From: Gammaproteobacteria bacterium
GTDB lineage: Bacteria; Pseudomonadota; Gammaproteobacteria; DSM-16500
Direction: 5' to 3'
Assembly: GCA_031291175.1 (NCBI GenBank)
Contig: JARLJO010000049.1
Coordinates: forward strand, 62,001 to 126,000
DNA length: 64,000 nt
Shown here: positions 1 through 8,146 of the stretch, in pieces
Position numbering within the stretch: the stretch's first letter is position 1
Layout: each line of letters opens with the position of its first letter
Program-made: the position numbers and the translations under genes
The notes under the pieces: model-generated
Told to the model about the DNA's origin: nothing
The model's input: only the letters and a program-made list of their open reading frames with translations
The model's database searches: none

Positions 1-230
1 ATATGCCCCATCGCCGCTTCGGCTTTCAAATCAAATAAATCATCATGCACAGGATTACCCGAGACGGCTTGCATGGTCAAAGGCGTAATAAACTCCTTCG
101 CTTTCGCTGTCATCACGACGCGAACCTGCGCACCGGCCTTACGCAAGCGTCTGGCCAAATCAGCGCTTTTATAGGCAGCAATACCGCCTGTCACACCCAG
201 AATGACGTGCTTGTTCTTTAATCGCTGCAT
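1..230 (-). CDS. coaBC: CoaBC (Dfp), N-terminal fragment cut by the window edge
   Basis: The reverse strand from the ATG at 230 reads [20 protein letters not shown] and continues with an [19 protein letters not shown] segment. This is the flavoprotein start of phosphopantothenoylcysteine decarboxylase / phosphopantothenate-cysteine ligase, which makes 4'-phosphopantetheine for coenzyme A. The [10 protein letters not shown] nucleotide-binding motif and the SGNPV region are visible. Only about 76 residues are inside the window, so the ligase half cannot be checked. It is divergent from radC with 54 bp between them. A coaBC-radC-rpmB-rpmG neighbourhood is common in gammaproteobacteria, which supports the call. 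Confidence 0.9.
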   Translation of the reverse strand, partial: MQRLKNKHVILGVTGGIAAYKSADLARRLRKAGAQVRVVMTAKAKEFITPLTMQAVSGNPVHDDLFDLKAEAAMGH

Positions 231-284
231 GATAACGAACCTAGACAGGAAGTAAAAAAACACATTATACCAAGGAGTCGCTAT

Positions 285-962
285 ATGGCTATCACAAACT
301 GGCCAGAAGAAGAAAGACCTCGCGAAAAGCTACTGCTTCGCGGCGCCAAACAGTTAACCGACGCAGAATTGCTCGCTATTTTTTTACGCACCGGCAGCCC
401 CGGAAAAACAGCTATTGATATTGCCCGCGAACTGCTAGGTGAGTTCGGTGGTTTAAAAAAACTATTAAATACAGCCCCCGATCGCCTGTATTTAAAACAA
501 GGTTTTGGCAAAGCCAAATATGCCATGCTGAAAGCCGCCATCGAACTCGGTCAACGCTATCTGGAAGACACCTTACAAAAAGGCGAAACACTGAACGGCA
601 GTCAGGCCGCAAAACGATTTCTCACGCAGCGCTTAAGAGACTATCCACACGAAGTCTTTGCTTGTTTGTTTTTAGATACCCACCATCGAGTGTTGTGTTT
701 TGAAGAGTTATGCCATGGCACCATCAATGAGGCGAACGTCTATCCTCGCGAAGTGGTCAAACGAGCGCTCAGCCACAATGCGGCCAAAATCATTTTGGCT
801 CATAATCACCCATCAGGGAACACCACCCCTAGCCAGGCAGATTGCGATCTCACCGAAGCCTTAAAACACGCTCTGGCCCTAGTTGATATTCAAGTCATCG
901 ATCATATTATTGTAGGCACTCATGACTGTTTTTCTCTGATGGAAGAAGGATATATGACATAA
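285..962 (+). CDS. radC: RadC family JAB-domain protein
   Basis: 225 residues, the usual family length. The N-terminal part (about 1-75) has the [12 protein letters not shown] start and helix-hairpin-helix-like region of the UPF0758 domain. The C-terminal part (about 103-225) is the JAB/MPN metalloprotease-like fold. The zinc motif is complete: H173, H175 in HNHPSG, then S183 and D186. RadC was named for DNA repair, but its biochemical function is still unsettled. A GGAG ribosome site lies about 10 bases before the ATG. It is followed by the ribosomal protein operon, as in many gammaproteobacteria. Confidence 0.95.
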   Translation: MAITNWPEEERPREKLLLRGAKQLTDAELLAIFLRTGSPGKTAIDIARELLGEFGGLKKLLNTAPDRLYLKQGFGKAKYAMLKAAIELGQRYLEDTLQKGETLNGSQAAKRFLTQRLRDYPHEVFACLFLDTHHRVLCFEELCHGTINEANVYPREVVKRALSHNAAKIILAHNHPSGNTTPSQADCDLTEALKHALALVDIQVIDHIIVGTHDCFSLMEEGYMT

Positions 963-1021
963 ACAGCGCATGACTGCCTTTTATTTGAACATGGCCAAAT
1001 AATAATCTTCTTATCCTATGC

Positions 1022-1050
1022 TTGCGCTGGGTGGGGGTTTCTGGTATAAA
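1022..1050 (+). promoter_or_regulatory. Sigma-70 type promoter for rpmB-rpmG
   Basis: A TTGCGC -35 box (1022-1027) and a TATAAA -10 box (1045-1050) are separated by exactly 17 bp. Transcription would start near 1057, about 40 bases before the rpmB start codon. The fit and position are good, but this is a pattern match only. Confidence 0.6.
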
Positions 1051-1095
1051 AACCGGCTTGCCATAGCGCAATTGATTTTGTTAGGAGAGATAGAT

Positions 1096-1356
1096 ATGTC
1101 ACAAGTTTGTCAGGTTACCGGGAAAGGCCCAATGGCGGGGAACAATGTATCCCATGCCAATAATAGAACTCGTCGTCGTTTTATTCCGAACCTCCAAGAG
1201 CACCGCTTCTGGTTGGAAGACGAAAAACGCTATATCAAACTACGCGTTAGCGCGAAAGGAATGCGTACCATTGATAAGCACGGCATTGAAAAAGTATTGA
1301 AAGACATCAAAGCCCGCAAGAAAGCAGTTGAAGACAAGAAGCAAAGTAAAGAATAG
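1096..1356 (+). CDS. rpmB: 50S ribosomal protein bL28
   Basis: 86 residues starting [20 protein letters not shown], the classic L28 start, with the [10 protein letters not shown] segment and a basic C-terminus. It is a structural protein of the large ribosomal subunit. The frame stays open upstream to 1018, but the ATG at 1096 follows a clear AGGAGAG ribosome site and gives the family N-terminus, so the upstream extension is rejected. E. coli L28 is 78 residues; the extra residues here are a lysine-rich tail. It is cotranscribed with rpmG, 25 bases downstream. Confidence 0.96.
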   Translation: MSQVCQVTGKGPMAGNNVSHANNRTRRRFIPNLQEHRFWLEDEKRYIKLRVSAKGMRTIDKHGIEKVLKDIKARKKAVEDKKQSKE

Positions 1357-1381
1357 TTACATAGCCTAAAAGGTGATCGAT

Positions 1382-1576
1382 ATGCGCGATAAGATTAAAA
1401 TGGTTTCCACCGGATTGACCCAAGCTGGTAAAAAAACTGGCACATTCCGTACGACAACCAAAAACAAACGTACCATGACAGAAAAGCTCAAAATGAAATA
1501 TTTTGATCCGCGCGCTTATAATGCTGAAACCGGCAAAAGCGGCATGCACGTTCTGTTTGAAGAAGGCAAGATTTAA
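1382..1576 (+). CDS. rpmG: 50S ribosomal protein bL33, long form
   Basis: 64 residues starting [12 protein letters not shown], with the L33 core [20 protein letters not shown] and the ending [13 protein letters not shown] at 1373 is in frame, but AAGGTG at 1370-1375 serves as ribosome site for the ATG at 1382, which is preferred. L33 is normally about 50-55 residues. This copy has an insertion near residues 12-19 (TQAGKKTG) and another near 50-57 (NAETGKSG). No zinc-ribbon cysteines are present, so it is the cysteine-free type. It is the second gene of the rpmB-rpmG operon and is followed directly by an intrinsic terminator. Confidence 0.93.
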   Translation: MRDKIKMVSTGLTQAGKKTGTFRTTTKNKRTMTEKLKMKYFDPRAYNAETGKSGMHVLFEEGKI

Positions 1577-1598
1577 CTTTTTGCCTCCTCAGAAAGAC

Positions 1599-1627
1599 AA
1601 AAACCCGCTATTTGCGGGTTTTTTTTG
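1599..1627 (+). terminator. Intrinsic terminator of rpmB-rpmG
   Basis: The inverted repeat AACCCGC / GCGGGTT around a five-base loop is followed by an eight-base T-run. It begins about 25 bases after the rpmG stop. Confidence 0.9.
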
Positions 1628-1687
1628 CTCATACAAAACTGGCAATAGCTCAGTCTTTTGCTAAATGACCCAATGTCCTCTGCTCGC

Positions 1688-1750
1688 ACTGGGTAACTTT
1701 TCTGTGGGAGCTCGTCTCTCCGCGCGAAAAACCACCCGAACCTTTTTTAT
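1688..1750. repeat. Possible decayed copy of the dispersed hairpin element
   Basis: The stretch CACTGGG, then GAGCTCGTCTCTCCGCGCG, then AAAAACCACCCGAACC and a T-run follows the same order of blocks as the full elements (TGACTGGGG, CTCGTAAACTCCGCGCG, AAAAAGCCAACC, T-run). The arms no longer pair well. The similarity is suggestive only. Confidence 0.3.
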
Positions 1751-2117
1751 AAAAGCTCGCGCCGCCATTGCAGAGCACATAGAGAGGAAAATGCGGTCTT
1801 CTACGCAACTAATCCTTAATTATTTTGGTTACAACACTTGGGCTATTTGTTAGAATTTTTAGGCTTCAATCAACTCGCCAACAAAAGTTCTAAAATCCTC
1901 AGTAACAAATAACGTCATCCACCTCGCATCTCAAGCAAAATACAAGCCCCCCTACAGCACAAGAAAAAGCGGGAAATTATATTACAAACAACGAAGTGGA
2001 ACCGAACGAATGATACCTACTGCACAAATCACACAGTGGAAAGCAACCACTCCCTGAACAGACAACACACACAATAATAGCCAAGACGGGTTTTGCAAAA
2101 GAAACAGGAAATCTAAT
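1751..2117. other. Intergenic stretch without recognisable content
   Basis: Between the possible decayed repeat and the ORF6N gene I see no convincing gene, tRNA or terminator. The 62-residue frame at 1665-1853 has no ribosome site or family features. An AGGA ribosome site for the next gene lies at the end of this stretch. Confidence 0.5.
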
Positions 2118-2657
2118 ATGCAAGTTATCAAACAAGATCAAGTACAAGAAAAAATTATCACCATTCGCAACCAAAAAGTTATTGTTGATACAGATGTCGC
2201 TCAGTTATACGGGGTGGAAACAAAGCGCGTAAACGAGGCGGTTAAAAACAATCCAGAAAAATTCCCTAACGGTTACTTTTTCAAACTCAATAAACAAGAA
2301 AAAAATGAACTGGTCGAAAATTTCGACCAGTTCAAAAAACTAAAACACCCATCTGTGCCACTAAAGGTCTTTACTGAAAAAGGCCTCTACATGCTGGCAA
2401 CCATCTTAAAGAGTCCTGATGCTCTAGAAACTACATTAGCAATTATTGACACCTTTGCTAAGGTGCGAGAATTAGGCCGTGCTGTACACCAAATTCAATC
2501 TCTATCTGAAAATTCACCAAACCAAAAGACTTTAATAGAACATACTGGCGACTTAATTGCAGACCTGATGATTCCAGAGGATCAGCTAGAAGTTACAGGA
2601 ACTGAGACCACCTATGAAATGAATTTTGCCATATTCAAAATAAAAAGAACCGTTTAA
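2118..2657 (+). CDS. ORF6N-domain DNA-binding protein (phage antirepressor type)
   Basis: 179 residues. The N-terminal part (about 8-95) is a recognisable ORF6N domain: the IRNQKVIVDTDVAQLYGVET segment, the NPEKFPNGYFF segment, and the later LKHPSVPLKVFTEKGLYMLA block. ORF6N belongs with KilA-N/Bro-type domains found in phage and plasmid regulators, often as antirepressors or toxin-like stress modules. The C-terminal half is less conserved and probably helical. An AGGA site precedes the ATG. The gene stands alone between degraded repeats, which suggests an acquired single-gene islet. The coding sequence contains a 27-bp palindrome (listed separately). Target and function are unknown. Confidence 0.8.
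   Translation: MQVIKQDQVQEKIITIRNQKVIVDTDVAQLYGVETKRVNEAVKNNPEKFPNGYFFKLNKQEKNELVENFDQFKKLKHPSVPLKVFTEKGLYMLATILKSPDALETTLAIIDTFAKVRELGRAVHQIQSLSENSPNQKTLIEHTGDLIADLMIPEDQLEVTGTETTYEMNFAIFKIKRTV
2317..2343. promoter_or_regulatory. 27-bp palindrome inside the ORF6N gene, candidate operator
   Basis: Two perfect 13-bp arms, GAACTGGTCGAAA and TTTCGACCAGTTC, surround a single base. The segment encodes the residues around LVENFDQF. A palindrome of this quality is unlikely by chance. It could be an autoregulatory binding site for the encoded DNA-binding protein, a cruciform, or a hairpin in the mRNA. Which of these applies cannot be told from sequence. Confidence 0.45.
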
Positions 2658-2805
2658 AAGGGCAAGTAGCGAGCTCGCATGCACAGCACAGAGGAATGCC
2701 GAATTAGCAGTAGAGACTTGATCTATAATTAATCTCGCATTTCGCTGCGCCACATGCGAACTTATCTGGGAGAAGGAAAAAATCTTAAGCGCTAACCTTT
2801 GCGAA

Positions 2806-2886
2806 ATTTAAAAAAATGGGGCGGCGGGGTAGGTTCTGTTTTTTGCGCAAAGCAGAACTCCCACGAAAAACAGCCCCCCAATCAAT
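2806..2886 (-). repeat. Dispersed hairpin element, degenerate copy A
   Basis: In reverse orientation it matches the element ends: AAAAAAATGGGGCGGCGGGG with TAGGTT at one side, and CAGCCCCCCAATCAA at the other, where intact copies have CAGGACCCCAGTCA. The inner arms have diverged and pair only partly. Confidence 0.6.
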
Positions 2887-2927
2887 TTAGCCTGCATGGA
2901 GCAAAACAAAGCGTAAGAAAGGACAAT

Positions 2928-2960
2928 AAAAAACCCGCGAACAACGCACGCGGGTTTTTG
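2928..2960 (-). terminator. Intrinsic terminator of the desaturase gene
   Basis: The stem AAACCCGCG / CGCGGGTTT (2931-2939 and 2949-2957) is followed on the minus strand by TTTTTTATTG. It lies 17 bases past the desaturase stop. T-rich sequence also follows on the plus strand, so it may work in both directions. Confidence 0.85.
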
Positions 2961-2976
2961 TTTTTCACGAAAGCCT

Positions 2977-4149
2977 CTAGGCTCTCTTCGGCACGTAAGC
3001 CTTCAAATGCTGCACAAAGTCCCGCAATGCTTCAATACCGGTTGCCTCCGCTTGGCGGCACCAATCTTGGAGCGCTTCTACTAATTCTTTTTGAGAAGCA
3101 GTACTACGCGCCCAAATGTTTTGTAATTTAAGACGATATTGGTAAACCACATTCAATGAACCATAATCAGCCAGCACTTTATTCAGCTGCTTCCGCTCCG
3201 AATCATCAACCAACGATGGCTCACGAATCAACAAAGTCTTCATGCGGCGAAAAATAGCACTGCCAGCCACACCTGCCCGACGACGCTCCTCACGTAAAAC
3301 TGGCGCAATCACATCTTTGCTATAACGAGCCATTATCTGGAAACGATTCATTAAAATCGCTTTGAGCGTTTCCACATCAACCGCGCACTTACCATGCGTC
3401 AAATGTGCCTTAGGTGGAACACGCTTAGGATTCGCCAAACCAAAGAACTGCAAGATACGAATGATCAACCAACCCATATCAAACTCCCACCACTTGACCG
3501 AAAACTTCGCGGAAGTACCATAAGTATGGTGATTGTTATGTAATTCTTCCCCACCAATAAAGAACCCGATAGGGCTAATATTGCGGGATGCATCTTGGCA
3601 CTCAAAGTTACGATAACCCACATAATGCGCAATGCCATTGATCACACCGGCAGCAAAAAAGGGAATCCATGCCATCTGAACAGCCCAAATGCTAAGACCA
3701 AGCGGTCCAAATAAAACCAAATCGATGCCTAACATGATCATGATGCCGAGCGCACTATGAGCGGTATAAACGTTTTTTTCCATCCAATCATCTGGTGTGC
3801 CTTCACCATAACGATCCATGGTAGTTATGTTACGTGATTCTTTGCGATATAACTCAGCACCTTGCCAAAGCACCGTCCAAATGCCTCTGACTTGCGGGCT
3901 ATGCGGATCATCTGGCGTCTCTACTTTGGCGTGATGCTTACGATGAATCGCCGTCCAATGTTTGGTTTCCATGCCGGTGGTCATCCACAACCACAAACGG
4001 AAAAAATGACTCACAGCCGGATGCAAATCCACAGCACGATGCGCTTGAGTACGATGCAAATAGACTGTCACCGCAATAATCGTTATTTGGGTCAGTATCA
4101 AAGTGGCTACAATGTATCCCCACCAAGGTAAATTCAGAACGCCATGCAT
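2977..4149 (-). CDS. Acyl-CoA / fatty acid delta-9 desaturase
   Basis: 390-residue integral membrane di-iron desaturase. All three histidine boxes are present: H32-RTQA-H37, H69-RKHH73 and H204-NNHH208. Hydrophobic segments lie near 10-30, 48-60, 130-150 and 153-175, giving the usual layout of four membrane spans with a cytoplasmic active site. It would introduce a cis double bond into acyl chains, adjusting membrane fluidity. The C-terminal 120 residues after the catalytic core are soluble and basic, as in other long bacterial stearoyl-CoA-type desaturases. It is a single gene with its own terminator. The donor form (acyl-CoA or lipid) cannot be told from sequence. Confidence 0.9.
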   Translation of the reverse strand: MHGVLNLPWWGYIVATLILTQITIIAVTVYLHRTQAHRAVDLHPAVSHFFRLWLWMTTGMETKHWTAIHRKHHAKVETPDDPHSPQVRGIWTVLWQGAELYRKESRNITTMDRYGEGTPDDWMEKNVYTAHSALGIMIMLGIDLVLFGPLGLSIWAVQMAWIPFFAAGVINGIAHYVGYRNFECQDASRNISPIGFFIGGEELHNNHHTYGTSAKFSVKWWEFDMGWLIIRILQFFGLANPKRVPPKAHLTHGKCAVDVETLKAILMNRFQIMARYSKDVIAPVLREERRRAGVAGSAIFRRMKTLLIREPSLVDDSERKQLNKVLADYGSLNVVYQYRLKLQNIWARSTASQKELVEALQDWCRQAEATGIEALRDFVQHLKAYVPKRA

Positions 4150-4293
4150 AAAGATGCCCCCTATTTTGTTTATCTGCTGTCACTTTAAGGCCTATAAACA
4201 GGCTGGCCTATATCGACATATGGCGCAAATGATAGCATAATTTCACTCCAGACACGCCCTATTTGTTTAAATTACTGATTATTTAAGACACAA

Positions 4294-5148
4294 ATGCCCG
4301 AACTCCCTGAAGTAGAAACAACACTCCGTGGCATTAAGCCTCACATTCTACAAGAAAAAATTAAAACTATTCTAGTGCGCAATCACCGCTTGCGCTGGCC
4401 TATTCCAGCTGACATAAAGACACTGATCACAGACCAAACCATCGAAAAAGTGGAAAGACGGGGCAAATATCTTTTATTACATACAGAAAAGGGAACACTG
4501 ATTCTGCATCTTGGCATGTCTGGCAGCTTACGTATTTTGACCGAACCCACCCCCGCCAAAAAGCATGATCACGTGGATATCGTATTTTCCAATCAGGTAT
4601 GTTTACGTTTTACTGACCCAAGACGCTTTGGCGCACTCTTATGGACAACAGAAGATCCGTTGAACCACCCTCTTTTGCGAAGCCTCGGCCCCGAACCACT
4701 GAGCGATGACTTTACGGGTGACTATTTATGGCAGCGCGCACAAAAGCGCAAAGCGCCCATTAAAACATTTATTATGGATAGCAAAATCGTTGTTGGCGTT
4801 GGGAATATTTACGCGAATGAAGCGCTTTTTGAAGCGGGGATACACCCGAAAAATGCGGCAGGTGACGTTTCGTTAATTCATTACAATGCACTGGCCAAAG
4901 CGATCAAACATATTTTGCGCGCGGCTATCAAGCAAGGGGGTACCACTCTAAAAGATTTTGTTAATAGCGACGGGAAAACGGGTTATTTCCGCGTGCACCT
5001 CAAAGCCTATGGCAGAGCTTCATTACCCTGCCTTCATTGTAAAACAACCCTAAAAGAAATTCGCTTAGGCCAAAGAAGCACTGTCTATTGCCCAAAGTGC
5101 CAGAAAGAAACCAAAGCCAAAACAGCAAAACGCTCAAAGAAAACTTAA
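4294..5148 (+). CDS. mutM: Formamidopyrimidine-DNA glycosylase (Fpg)
   Basis: 284 residues. The mature N-terminus PELPEVETT supplies the catalytic proline P2 and E3, and K58 lies in RRGKYLL. The helix-two-turn-helix region [13 protein letters not shown] is at about 167-179. The C-terminal zinc finger has C246, C249, C266 and C269. It excises 8-oxoguanine and ring-opened purines and nicks the AP site. It is slightly longer than E. coli Fpg (269) because of a lysine-rich tail of about 14 residues after the zinc finger. The last four bases overlap the end of the convergent ABC transporter gene. The ribosome site is weak, but the start is fixed by the essential MPE. Confidence 0.97.
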   Translation: MPELPEVETTLRGIKPHILQEKIKTILVRNHRLRWPIPADIKTLITDQTIEKVERRGKYLLLHTEKGTLILHLGMSGSLRILTEPTPAKKHDHVDIVFSNQVCLRFTDPRRFGALLWTTEDPLNHPLLRSLGPEPLSDDFTGDYLWQRAQKRKAPIKTFIMDSKIVVGVGNIYANEALFEAGIHPKNAAGDVSLIHYNALAKAIKHILRAAIKQGGTTLKDFVNSDGKTGYFRVHLKAYGRASLPCLHCKTTLKEIRLGQRSTVYCPKCQKETKAKTAKRSKKT

Positions 5149-6869
5149 GCAATCACTCGCTCAATACCATACTTAGTCAAATCTACTTGATAATCATGAA
5201 ACTCCTCAACACTAGGCTGATGACCAACACTCACCAGGGAGCACTCTGGCAACATCTGTTTAATCAACTCATACAAATGCTTTTCATGCGGCAAATCCAG
5301 CGCTGAAGTGCTCTCGTCTAAAAAGACCCAATCTGGCTCATGAATTAATACGCGAGCAAACGCAATACGTTGCAATTCACCCGGTGATAATTGTTCAGAC
5401 CACATCGAAACATCGTATAAACGCTTCGCAAGCTCTGGCATATCACAACTATTTAATATGCTAATTAACCTTTCATCAGAAAAACTCGTGATTTTATCGG
5501 GGAACAATAAGGCTTCTTTTAAAGTACCAATCGGCATGTAGGCACGCTGCGGCAAATACATAATCGATTTATTTTCTGGCAAGCTTATCTCGCCCGAACC
5601 GTATGGCCAAATTCCCGCTAGCACTCGAATAAAAGTACTCTTGCCAAGACCGGAAGATCCTTTGATTAAATAATTTTTGCCATGAACAAATTCTTCATTG
5701 ATACCTTCTAATAATTTCTCACCAAACGGTGTCAAAATAGTGAGATTTTTGGTGATGATTTTATTTTGCGGTATGACGTTATGAACAAATTGATTTTCAG
5801 TAACCGCATGCACTTCGGCTTCTGTCATGTGATTTAGAAAAGTTAATAGCCGTTGCACTACAGCACGCCATTGCGCAATTTGAGAATACGAATTAATTAA
5901 AAAAGACAAGGCGTCTTGAATCTGACCAAATGCGCGTAACGCTTGCATCAAGCCACCTAACTTAAAGACCTTACTAAAGTAATTAGGTAGCACAACCACC
6001 AATGGCAAAATAACCGAGACCTGATTGTAGCCCGCAGTAAACCACAGTAATAATTTTTGTCGCAAAATAATGGCATACCAATTGCTCAGCACGCGATCAA
6101 ATAATCCTGTCAAAATACCTTTTTGATGCTGCTCACCACGATATAACGCGACATGCTCCGCGTGCGAGCGCAAATCCACCAAAGAGAAACGAAAATTGGC
6201 TTCGCGCCGTTGTTGCTCAAAGTTGAGGCCCACTAACGGATAGCCAATTTTGAATGCACAAAAAGTACCGAAGATGGCATAGATAATACTGACCCAAACC
6301 AAATAACCTGGAATATCAATAGAGCCCCACTTACCCAGTGGAATCACAAAGTGTCCGGACAATGTCCAAAGAATATAAATGAAAGCAAAAAATGTTGTAA
6401 CGGAGGCGATAAGCCCTACGGACAAATCCAAGGAAGTCGTGACCAAAGAACCAATATCTTCTTGAATACGCTGATCCGGGTTATCGGTGGCGGCGTCAAA
6501 ATTCTCAAGATAATAATAACTTTTCTTTTCCAGCCAACGCGTCAAAAATTGATTGGTTAACCAATTGCGCCAACGTAATCCCAAATAAGATTGCAGGTAG
6601 TAACGATATACCGCTAAAACGATAAAGACGGTCGCCAAAAACACAAAGATTATTAACAAATCCAGCGCGCCATGTTTATCATAATCTTGCAGCGCATCAT
6701 AAAAATAGTTGTACCAATAGTTAAAGACGACTTCCATGCCGACAATACTGATACTCATGAGAATAACGAAGATGTAAAAAGAATAAGCAAACAAACGTTG
6801 CTCAGATCGCCAATAAGCGGTGATCAACTGCCAGGCGGTGTAGGGACGGGATTGCAAGTCTCGACTCAT
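5145..6869 (-). CDS. ABC transporter, fused permease-ATPase of the SbmA/YddA (ABCD-like) type
   Basis: 574 residues. The N-terminal 1-335 is a membrane domain with the [15 protein letters not shown] start, the LRWRNWLT segment and the [10 protein letters not shown] motif (130-139) typical of the SbmA/BacA-YddA family. The ATPase domain follows: Walker A GSSGLGKS (404-411), signature LSPGE (494-498), Walker B VFLDES (515-520). The fusion of one membrane and one ATPase domain implies a homodimer. Relatives include BacA-like proteins that import peptides or vitamin B12, or affect very-long-chain fatty acids of lipid A; the substrate here is unknown. Its 3' end overlaps mutM by 4 bp, tail to tail. 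Confidence 0.85.
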   Translation of the reverse strand: MSRDLQSRPYTAWQLITAYWRSEQRLFAYSFYIFVILMSISIVGMEVVFNYWYNYFYDALQDYDKHGALDLLIIFVFLATVFIVLAVYRYYLQSYLGLRWRNWLTNQFLTRWLEKKSYYYLENFDAATDNPDQRIQEDIGSLVTTSLDLSVGLIASVTTFFAFIYILWTLSGHFVIPLGKWGSIDIPGYLVWVSIIYAIFGTFCAFKIGYPLVGLNFEQQRREANFRFSLVDLRSHAEHVALYRGEQHQKGILTGLFDRVLSNWYAIILRQKLLLWFTAGYNQVSVILPLVVVLPNYFSKVFKLGGLMQALRAFGQIQDALSFLINSYSQIAQWRAVVQRLLTFLNHMTEAEVHAVTENQFVHNVIPQNKIITKNLTILTPFGEKLLEGINEEFVHGKNYLIKGSSGLGKSTFIRVLAGIWPYGSGEISLPENKSIMYLPQRAYMPIGTLKEALLFPDKITSFSDERLISILNSCDMPELAKRLYDVSMWSEQLSPGELQRIAFARVLIHEPDWVFLDESTSALDLPHEKHLYELIKQMLPECSLVSVGHQPSVEEFHDYQVDLTKYGIERVIA

Positions 6870-6940
6870 AGTGTCACTCCATTGATACTAAATTCATTGT
6901 CACTTAGTGAGATAAGAACAGCAATACTCTTTTTTACTTA

Positions 6941-7007
6941 ATTGACTGGGGTCCTACTCTGCCACCCCGTTTTTTTTGTGTCACCTCCACTTTCGTGGAA
7001 GCGAATG
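6941..7007 (+). repeat. Dispersed hairpin element, internally deleted copy B
   Basis: ATTGACTGGGGTCCT joins directly to ACTCTGCCACCCCGTTTTTTTT, so both outer ends of the element are kept but the inner arms and loop are gone. The satellite palindrome CTCCACTTTCGTGGAAG follows, as in other copies. It sits between two divergent genes. Confidence 0.8.
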
Positions 7008-7061
7008 AGAGAAAGGAATTAATTTCAATAAATTAGTAGTATCTTTTCTCTTGATACAGGC

Positions 7062-7067
7062 TATAAT
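7062..7067 (+). promoter_or_regulatory. Candidate -10 box for the OmpA-like lipoprotein gene
   Basis: A perfect TATAAT lies about 40 bases before the start codon. No good -35 box is found at the right distance; TTGATA is only 5 bases away. Treat it as tentative. Confidence 0.35.
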
Positions 7068-7105
7068 TTCTCAAAACTTAGCCAGGGATAAATGCTAAGG
7101 AACCT

Positions 7106-8146
7106 ATGATGGAACAACGAATTACAGCGCTTTTTCTAATCATCCTGCTCTCTGTAGCAGGGTGTACTCCTGTTACGCGCTCAGATCCCCCAACTGGTAG
7201 TTATGCTGGCCCCGTTATTGGAGGCGCAGCCGGTGCAGCCCTTGCTGGCGTATTCAATGCATCCAGAACTTATCTTTGGGTTGGCGGCCTTGCGGGTGCG
7301 GGTCTAGGTTACTACTTCACTTCTTTGCGTTTTGACTCCGGCAGCATTATCCATGCGGGCGGCCAAGTCTTTACTGTGGGACAAGTCGTCACGATTGAAG
7401 TTCCCAGCGATAGACTCTTTGACACCAACACCGCCGACTTCTTGCCAGGCACAGATCCTATTCTTGACAGCATGGCCAGTGTATTGGCACGCTACCCCGG
7501 CAATAATATTATGATTTCAGCAAATACCAGCGGTTTTGGCACCGCTAAAGATGAACAGGCCTTATCAGAAGAACGTGCTCGACAAGTCGCAGGCTACCTG
7601 TGGGCCCATGGCGTTACTGGCGTCACCGATCAAAACGTTGGAAGCACCAGATTTGATAAAAAAAGACATATTTATGTGGGCTATGGCAGTTATTTCCCCA
7701 TCGCCAACACGATTCGCTTAAAGGGTATTCGACAAAATAGCCGCATCCAGATCACCGCATATCCAACCGACACCCAACTACAGGGCGAAGGTTGCTCTAG
7801 CGTATTCAACAACATTGGCGGCACCAATGAAAAGCATTGCCAGCATGGCGTCTCTGACAGCAGAGTCAAAACCGCTAATATCCATAACGCTTTCTCAGAT
7901 GATCATGTACCAGATAGCACCACGGATATCTCAACTAATACAGGCGAAATGAGTGAGCAAGTCTCAGCCCCAATTGCTCCGACAGAAAATAAAGATTACA
8001 ACCCAAGCCTGGAAGAAGAAGTCACCGACACACCGATGAAAGACTACAATAGCATCGTCAGCTCAGCCCAGACAGAAGAGCTCGCTAATGAAGCAAAACA
8101 GGGTGGATACAAAGGCGAAGACGTCAAGGGTGACGCTTCTCGATAA
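7106..8146 (+). CDS. OmpA-family lipoprotein with glycine-zipper segment
   Basis: 346 residues. A lipoprotein signal ends in LLSVAGC with the lipidated cysteine at 20. Next come glycine-rich hydrophobic segments (about 33-73, GPVIGGAAGAALAG and GGLAGAGLGYY) resembling a glycine-zipper. An OmpA/MotB-like domain (about 98-215) follows, with ISANTSGFG, the SEERARQVAGYL helix and IQITAYPTD. The last 120 residues are polar and low in complexity. It is probably anchored in the outer membrane and touching peptidoglycan. AAGGA precedes the ATG; a second ATG follows immediately. The last 103 bases overlap the end of waaC on the opposite strand. Related lipoproteins occur in Legionella and Coxiella, but I cannot assign a specific secretion-system role. 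Confidence 0.75.
   Translation: MMEQRITALFLIILLSVAGCTPVTRSDPPTGSYAGPVIGGAAGAALAGVFNASRTYLWVGGLAGAGLGYYFTSLRFDSGSIIHAGGQVFTVGQVVTIEVPSDRLFDTNTADFLPGTDPILDSMASVLARYPGNNIMISANTSGFGTAKDEQALSEERARQVAGYLWAHGVTGVTDQNVGSTRFDKKRHIYVGYGSYFPIANTIRLKGIRQNSRIQITAYPTDTQLQGEGCSSVFNNIGGTNEKHCQHGVSDSRVKTANIHNAFSDDHVPDSTTDISTNTGEMSEQVSAPIAPTENKDYNPSLEEEVTDTPMKDYNSIVSSAQTEELANEAKQGGYKGEDVKGDASR

Noticed and set aside
1018-1095. N-terminal extension of L28 from the upstream ATG
   Set aside because: It overlaps the promoter boxes, has no ribosome site and gives no L28-like residues.
1665-1853. 62-codon open frame on the plus strand
   Set aside because: No ribosome site and no family-like sequence; it overlaps the possible decayed repeat.
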